From assembly GCA_963682025.1 (NCBI GenBank), contig OY821518.1, forward strand, positions 304,643,429-304,707,428: DNA of 64,000 bases, given 5' to 3'. The position numbers and the translations under genes were made by a program. This document shows positions 58,448-64,000 of the stretch, one piece after another (the first letter of the stretch is position 1; every line of letters starts with the position of its first letter). The DNA comes from Cordilura impudica (lineage: Eukaryota > Arthropoda > Insecta > Diptera > Scathophagidae). The notes under the pieces were generated by a model. The model was not told the origin of the DNA. It ran no database searches and saw only the letters and a list, made by a program, of their open reading frames with translations.

Positions 58448-61196
58448 GGGGGATTTCATGTCAAGTGCACCAACTTTTGAAACCGATGTCTTCCGATCGG
58501 GATGAAACTTGCACCAAGGTTAGTCCTATTGGATAGTAGTTTAGACACAATTTTTCAACAAGATCGATCCAGATCTTTCTGAGTTAGAGGGGATCAAAAT
58601 TTGACATTTTGGCCAAACAGGTGTTTTTTCTCATCCATGTAACTTATTACCTATTGTCCTACAAAATTTTCTCCCAAAGAGTTTAGATAGCTATTTCTTC
58701 AGTATTTCGGAAAAAAATACTTAAAAAAAAAAAATTTGTAGACTTTTTTTTTTTTGCTAAATTTAAGCATTTTTTGCCTTTTTTCAAAAAGGGCATTTTT
58801 TTTCATAAGAAAGCTTAGGATTTTTCCTTTAAGAACTTTTTGGTCGCTTAGTGGGATGGGAGTGGGATATCTATCAAAATAAATGTTTTGTAACTCAATA
58901 CAACGCTTTTTAAATTTTTCACAAATGCACTGTTTTGAATTTTTTCCTATTTGTGTCTAAAACCTTACAAATAAAACTTATACTGAGAAACTAGACAAAC
59001 TAAACTTTCCGAAGGTATATAACATACCTAACTAAAATTTTATACCCTCGATACTGTAATACCCAGAAATTGTTAACCCCAGGAAAAAAAAAATCGCTTT
59101 TTTTCTATAGAAATGTTGAAAAATTATTATTTTTAATTTATTTTTAATAATAATTAAATTAATGTATAATAATAATAATATTAAAAATAAAAAGATAAAT
59201 AATTTATTAAAATTTAATCTTAATTGCATTAGATCCAATTATATCATAACTATTTTTATACTTAATTTATTGTAGCTGATGAAGTATTTAAGTCTTGTAA
59301 ATTTTTAAATACCCAGTCTTTCATCCAGCTTTTTTGTCGCCTTTATTTACTGCGTTTTTTTTTGTCAATCCTTTCTTGGCATTATTGGTTCAGCTGTTGA
59401 TTTCGCTGCTGGTTTATTTGTTGTCATTGGAAAGAAATCGCATTAAATAGAGGCAGAAAACTTTTTCAACTTGAGTCTTCCATCGACAAGCGGTATAAAA
59501 GCATGGTATTGAGCGGTGCCATCGATTGTTACCGCAGCATCGAATCTGCTCTTCAGTGTTTTCAATGTTTCCTGATGATCCTCTTTGCTACTAAAAACTA
59601 TTTTAGTTTCTTTACAATAACTCAATGGAATAAAGCAGTCGCATCTAAGATGCGATCTTGATGAGAGCACTGGAGGCTATACTTCGCTGCATTTCTTTTA
59701 AGGTTTGCTCCAATACCATCACATGCTCCTTTACCATGAGCAGTAGGATGAAAATGCCACTCAGCTGGCGTTCCAAAATCTTTTTCATGGGCCATAAGAT
59801 TTGCTAAGCTACTTTTGTTTTTAAAATGTTGACGAACTCCGTCCGAAACGTAGTATACCTTCATTACTGTAAATTTAGATTTTAGAAATTTTAGTATTCT
59901 CTTCTGGTACTCATAAACTGCAACGGTATCATGTTTTAAATCGTCGGATATGATTGCGTTCTGATTTGTGTTCCAGTTTTTCATCTTTCATGTAGTAAAT
60001 AACTACTGTGAATATAGTTGCTTCGTCGTTATTGAAGTGGAATGCTTGTATGGCATCCTGAAGAACATATTTATAGTTTTCTGCGAAATCGCATGAAATA
60101 ACGAATTCACCAGACTTCAAATGTATCTTCAAATCCTTGAAGAATGACCATTGCTCTTTGACTAAAAAGTCATGATTTCTCAAGTTAAGCAATCCTGTAC
60201 ACATTTCTTCCACAAAATCATCCACATTTAAAATGATTGTTTACAGTGTGCATCTGTCAGTCTGAATCCAAGAATCAAACTTGACCTCCTCTATATATTC
60301 TCGATATAAAGAGTTGATTAAATTTTCTTTGATTAATGTGGTTTTCGGGCAATTGGTACATTCACCTAAGTGGCAAGAAGTTGTTGCATTAGGACACATA
60401 GTCAATTTAAGGCAATCGCGGTAATCGTGTAAATCTTCTGCCGAATCATCTGTTAAATACTTTAAGTTGATTTCCTTCAACATCAGTTTAACATTTTCAT
60501 CGTAAATTTGGGTTAATTTCGTGAAGCCAATTCTAACATCCTCGTATTCAGATTGAAATGCTGCAAATAACTCTTTCAGGTTACAGATAACCAATCTCTT
60601 CTGTTATGTTATGAAGGTATGTTACATACCTTCGGAAAGGTTAATTTATCTAGTTTCTCAGTATAAGTTTTATTTGTAAGGTTTTACACACAAATAGGAA
60701 AAAATTAAAAATAGTGCATTTGTGAAAAATTCAAAAACCGTTGTCTTGAGTTACAAAACATTTATTTTGATAGATATCCCACTCCCATCCCACTAAGCGA
60801 CCAAAAAGTTCTTAAAGGAAAAATCCTAAGCTTTCTTATGAAAAAAAAATGCCCTTTTTGAAAAAAAAGGCAAAAAAATGCTTTAATTTAGCAAAAAAAA
60901 AAGTCAAATTTTTTTTTTTTAAGTTTTTTTTTCCGAAATATTGAAGAAATAGCTATCTAAACTATTTGGGAGAAAATTTTCTAAGAACAATAGGTAATAA
61001 GTTACATGGATGAGAAAAAACACCTGTTTGGCCAAAATGTCAAATTTTGATCCCCTCTAACTCAGAGAGATCTGAATCGATCTTATTTAAAAATTGTGTC
61101 TAAACTACTATCCAATAGGACTAACCTTGGTGCAAATTTCATCCCGATCGGAAGACATCGGTTTCAAAAGTTGGTGCACTTGACATGAAACCCCCC
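58448..61196 (-). mobile_element. 2.75-kb DNA transposon with about 580-bp terminal inverted repeats
   Basis: The left arm (58448 to about 59028) and right arm (about 60612 to 61196) are highly similar inverted copies, from GGGGGATTTCATGTCAAGTG at the tips to AAGGTATGTTATATACCTTC / GGTATGTTACATACC at the inner ends. Hexamer ACATAT flanks both sides (58442-58447 and 61197-61202), a candidate target duplication. One transposase relic is inside on the minus strand. Arms include paired poly-A/T tracts of different length. It is inserted in the Helitron 3' region. Confidence 0.9.
59443..60615 (-). pseudogene. Transposase of the long-inverted-repeat family, N-terminus lost
   Basis: It starts abruptly at the inner arm: KRLVICNLKELFAAFQSEYE then DVRIGFTKL. 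The expected following block is deleted and reading continues YDENVKLMLKEINLKYL, the cysteine-rich CPNATTSCHLGECTNCPK, and WIQTDRCTL followed by an in-frame stop (60241). Then GEFVISCDFAENYKYVLQDA, AIISDDLKHDTVAVYEYQKR, VYYVSDGVRQHFKNKSSLAN, AEWHFHPTAHGKGACDGIGA and FIPLVDGRLKLKKFSASI. The conserved acidic residues in DFAENY, SDG and HGK-CDG blocks suggest a DDE/D core (inference). Two frameshifts, near 59965 and 59640, complete the inactivation. I know this family as repeat-encoded proteins of many invertebrates but cannot name its superfamily. Confidence 0.8.
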
Positions 61197-61319
61197 ACAT
61201 ATAAAAAACGTTTGTGCATTTGTTAATTGAAACATGTTTTATTTCTGAAAATGAAAATAAATATTTATTGTAACATACATATGTATAAGAATGACCAATA
61301 TATTTCTATTATTGTAAAT

Positions 61320-62400
61320 CTAAAAAGAATGAACAATATTTTTAGCTTCATTATTCTGGCAGTAAATGAAAACATTTGCTGGCTTTCCGACACGGGAACA
61401 TGCCACATATAGTTGCTCGTGGGGAAAACAACTGTTTTCGAGGTCCAAACCACATATTTGCAATGATTGTCCTTGAGATTTATTAAAGGTCATGGCAAAG
61501 CCCAATCTGATCGGAAATTGCAATCTTTTGAATGTTATCGGTGTGTCGGTGTCCTTTAAATTTTCCTTTGAGAATTGTGGCCTCAATAACATTGGGCATT
61601 ATTCTATCAACAATTAACCTAGTTATATTACATAGTCTCGGAGCGTTGAGGTTACGTAGCAAAATTATTGGAGAACCAACTTTTAATTTTAACAAATTTG
61701 GCATTAAACCGGACACATCAACTGAATTCAAAAATTCTGTTTGGTAATTGACTGCTTCATTTTCTTCAACAACACTATCCATAGATTTCAAAGAAAACGT
61801 TTCGGAATCAATCATGTCCTGAATAACAACATTAATATTATCGACATCGACATTTTTGCGGCTAAAATAACTCTTTCACTTAACCAATCATGATTACAAT
61901 ATTGATTTTGAATGTCGGGGAATACATTTTCAATTAATTCATCGCGTGACGATGTAAATTGACAAAAATCTTGTGGATATTTTAATAGTTCGAGGGGTTG
62001 GACTAATATTGATTTTACCATTACCAAGATCAAGCTGTTGCTTTGAAAATTGGTCAGCCGTTGGATCATTTTGTAATCGTACTTGCATGTTTGTTGTTAA
62101 TTTTATAGTTTGATTGCTGCTCCATAATATTGATGATTTTCAGCAGGTATAATAATAGGTTGATTATAGTATGACTGGCAATGTTTGACGAAGATCTCCA
62201 GATAATAAAATGAGATAAAAAAAATCTTTCATTGCCTTTCAAAACTTTTAAAGTTCTATGTAATGCTTCTAAGGAATATTTGTAAGCCATGGTGCATTCA
62301 TCCCAAATAATAATACTGCATTTTTTAAAAATCGCCAAAATCAAAATTTGCCAAAACCGATTGCCAGATTTAATTGGAAAAATTCATGTTCTTCTCATGG
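61320..62400 (-). pseudogene. Helitron/PIF1-type helicase, C-terminal half
   Basis: From high to low position: ILAIFKKCSIIIWDECTMAY then KYSLEALHRTLKVLKGNERF (motif II, DE), FTSSRDELIENVFPDIQNQY, NHDWLSERVILAAK, SVVEENEAVNYQTEFLNSVD, GLMPNLLKLKVGSPIILLRN, LNAPRLCNITRLIV and VIEATILKGKFKGH, then RLQFPIRLGFAMTFNKSQGQ, SLQICGLDLENSCFPHEQLY and VACSRVGKPANVFIY (motifs V-VI). These match the helicase of Helitrons. The Walker A segment is absent. At least three frameshifts (near 62068, 61813 and 61560) inactivate it. Confidence 0.88.
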
Positions 62401-62404
62401 GCAG

Positions 62405-64000
62405 CTATATGTACCTTTGCTCAAGAGGAGGAACGCCGAAAAATTTGATAATTGTTGCAGCGGAGCGCGACAGGGCATACCGGTATTATATAAAGTTCTT
62501 GAGTTCTAAATCAATATAAACTGCAAAGCAAGTCATATTAATTTCCGTTAAAGTTACCGTAAATTATAGAATTTCCTTTTATAAGTTCTCGCATAATTCA
62601 TATAATTTGTTGGTGAAAAGAAAGAAAAATACTTCCATGTTCGTAACTGCGTTTATGACAGACCATTGGAATAATTTTTCAATTAAAAATTCAACTTCTA
62701 ATAATATATATCAAGTACTCAAATATAGTGTAAGAGTTGAGTTCGATATTCACGCAAAATATGATGTAGCGTGATTATATTCATACGGTGGACAATGACT
62801 TCATTTGGTCACTAATAAATGTATTTTAGTTTACCACTCAAGTCATGGTCTAAAATATGTTTAAGTACAAACATTTGCTGATACGACAATTTGCAATAAA
62901 GTCATTGCCCGTCTTTTATATATGGAAATGTTTATGTTTCACCAATTGCCGATACAGCAAATGTGTTGCGCAATTCTAAGTTGTGCTATGCCCCATATGT
63001 AGGTCATTTATATTTTGTTTACATATCAAACTATGTAAATTTAATAATATAAAGAAATGGAAAACAATTAAGAAATGCATAATAATCAATTGACATTCAA
63101 CCAGAGAAGAAAAGTTTTAATTAAATTTAGCTTTTGTTATTTAAAATAATTGAAATGATTTCTCCTTATAATGGATTTATTTTCTGGTAAATATGTTGTT
63201 GGGAATAATTAATTTCACAAGAGCACAAATGAGATTTTGTACATACGTTTAGTAGGTTGGTTGGTCGGCCCGTTTTTTTACGATTTAACGATTAAATCGG
63301 GCATATATCTAACGTATCTCGGTTCCTACTCTATGTTAATTAAATTGCCTATAAATTATATGAAACATCTCAACTCGTTTGTTTAGTTGTTATAGTTGAA
63401 GATCTCGAAATAGAAGACAATACTACCCAAAATATAAAACATTCAAAGAGCTCGTTTCAAAAACTTATTAATAAAAGTATATTGGATGATTTTAAAATAC
63501 TTTGACCAATGTCAGATATAATCTGAAAAGCTTAACAAGTTTTTTCATGCTGAAAGTGAAAAATAAATGAAAATAATTTTTTTTTTCAAAAATTTAGAAA
63601 TTATTTATTTCAGAGGAAACGAATGGAAAACACATTTTAAGCAAGTATTTTGGAAACCCGGTTTTTTAAAAACATTCGAATAACTGATCACATTAACGTG
63701 ACGTGTAGCGAAGGATTTTTTTTATAATTTTGCTGTGTTTGATAAATCTTCATGTCGTTTTGCACTCGCATGATATTAATTTATCATATGAAACCTGGTT
63801 TTCAGTGTATTCAAATTTCTGATTGCATTGTACACTCCACGAATTGCTATTTTCTTATGCAATCAGTTCTGTGTGTTTATAAGCACAACTTTCATCACAA
63901 CTGTTAATTCTTTAGCTCGTAGTTTATTGTCTAAAAGTCATAATTTAATCATTAATTACTAAACAGTTATTTTATTTATGACTAATAATTTATAAATTTT
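62405..64000. other. AT-rich stretch without recognised gene
   Basis: Nothing coding or repetitive could be supported. The Rep portion expected upstream of the helicase is not recognisable here. Confidence 0.45.

Larger units (their letters stand above)
58376..62400 (-). mobile_element. Helitron 3' part, interrupted by a 2.75-kb insertion
   Basis: On the minus strand the PIF1-type helicase relic (62400 to 61320) is followed by a short non-coding piece. After skipping the long-inverted-repeat element it continues to GTTTGCCGGGTCTAGCTAG ending at 58376, with T next. A CTAG end before T is the Helitron 3' rule (CTRR, A/T target), and GCCGGGTC-CTAG ends are familiar from insect Helitrons. A clear 3' hairpin is not seen. 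The Rep half and 5' end are not in the window, or are decayed. The 3' end call is inference. Confidence 0.55.

Noticed and set aside
62289..62519. Plus-strand frame overlapping the helicase relic
   Set aside because: It is antisense to the recognised helicase motif II region and shows no family motif of its own.

Overview
The window looks like non-coding chromosomal DNA of a higher (probably calyptrate) fly. It is very AT-rich and has no dense gene layout. It is full of degenerate transposable elements, including (GGAC)n-bearing repeats of the kind described from Diptera and transposase, reverse transcriptase and helicase fragments of insect type. I see no recognisable single-copy host gene, no tRNA or rRNA gene and no CRISPR array. 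The species call is inference; no host marker gene is present to fix it.

Layout. 0-9 kb: old copies of two abundant non-coding repeats (called R1 and R2 here), a short tandem repeat, a Tc1/mariner N-terminal fragment and a possible RNase H relic. 9.5-13.5 kb: a nearly full non-LTR retrotransposon of the CR1/Jockey group with an intact ORF1 and a frameshifted ORF2. 13.6-16.9 kb: a broken Tc1/mariner-type transposase, R2, a hAT C-terminal dimerisation relic and R1. 19-24 kb: two R1 copies in tandem, a 550-bp A/G-rich low-complexity tract, a second dead copy of the same Tc1/mariner-type transposase, R2 and R1 pieces. 25.5-26.8 kb: a candidate inverted-repeat element. 28.4-31.6 kb: two R2 copies, then a Transib element with RAG-signal-like ends and a perfect 5-bp target duplication. 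32.6-36.3 kb: three R1 copies and a small foldback element.

38.8-44.7 kb is the richest part. It holds a decayed element with long inverted repeats whose transposase has lost its central core, and directly after it a 3-kb element with short terminal inverted repeats and many AAAGTG/CACTTT subterminal motifs. That second element carries an intron-containing gene with a SAM-like domain, and the last exon of that gene has been hit by a 618-bp hAT-type MITE flanked by an 8-bp duplication.

46-64 kb: R1, an R2 copy split by a 508-bp foldback, a Tc1-like fragment, more R1 copies, a second copy of the hAT-type MITE, a 980-bp foldback, a Jockey-type reverse transcriptase fragment, and a nest at 58.4-62.4 kb. 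In the nest a 2.75-kb element with about 580-bp inverted repeats sits inside the 3' end of a Helitron helicase. The 508-bp foldback at 47.1 kb is the MITE form of that same 2.75-kb element.

How the parts relate: the window is a record of layered transposition. Several insertions can be ordered (foldback into R2, MITE into the SAM-like gene, long-inverted-repeat element into the Helitron), and three carry target duplications that can be read directly. Almost every coding part is broken; only the LINE ORF1 is a clean long ORF.
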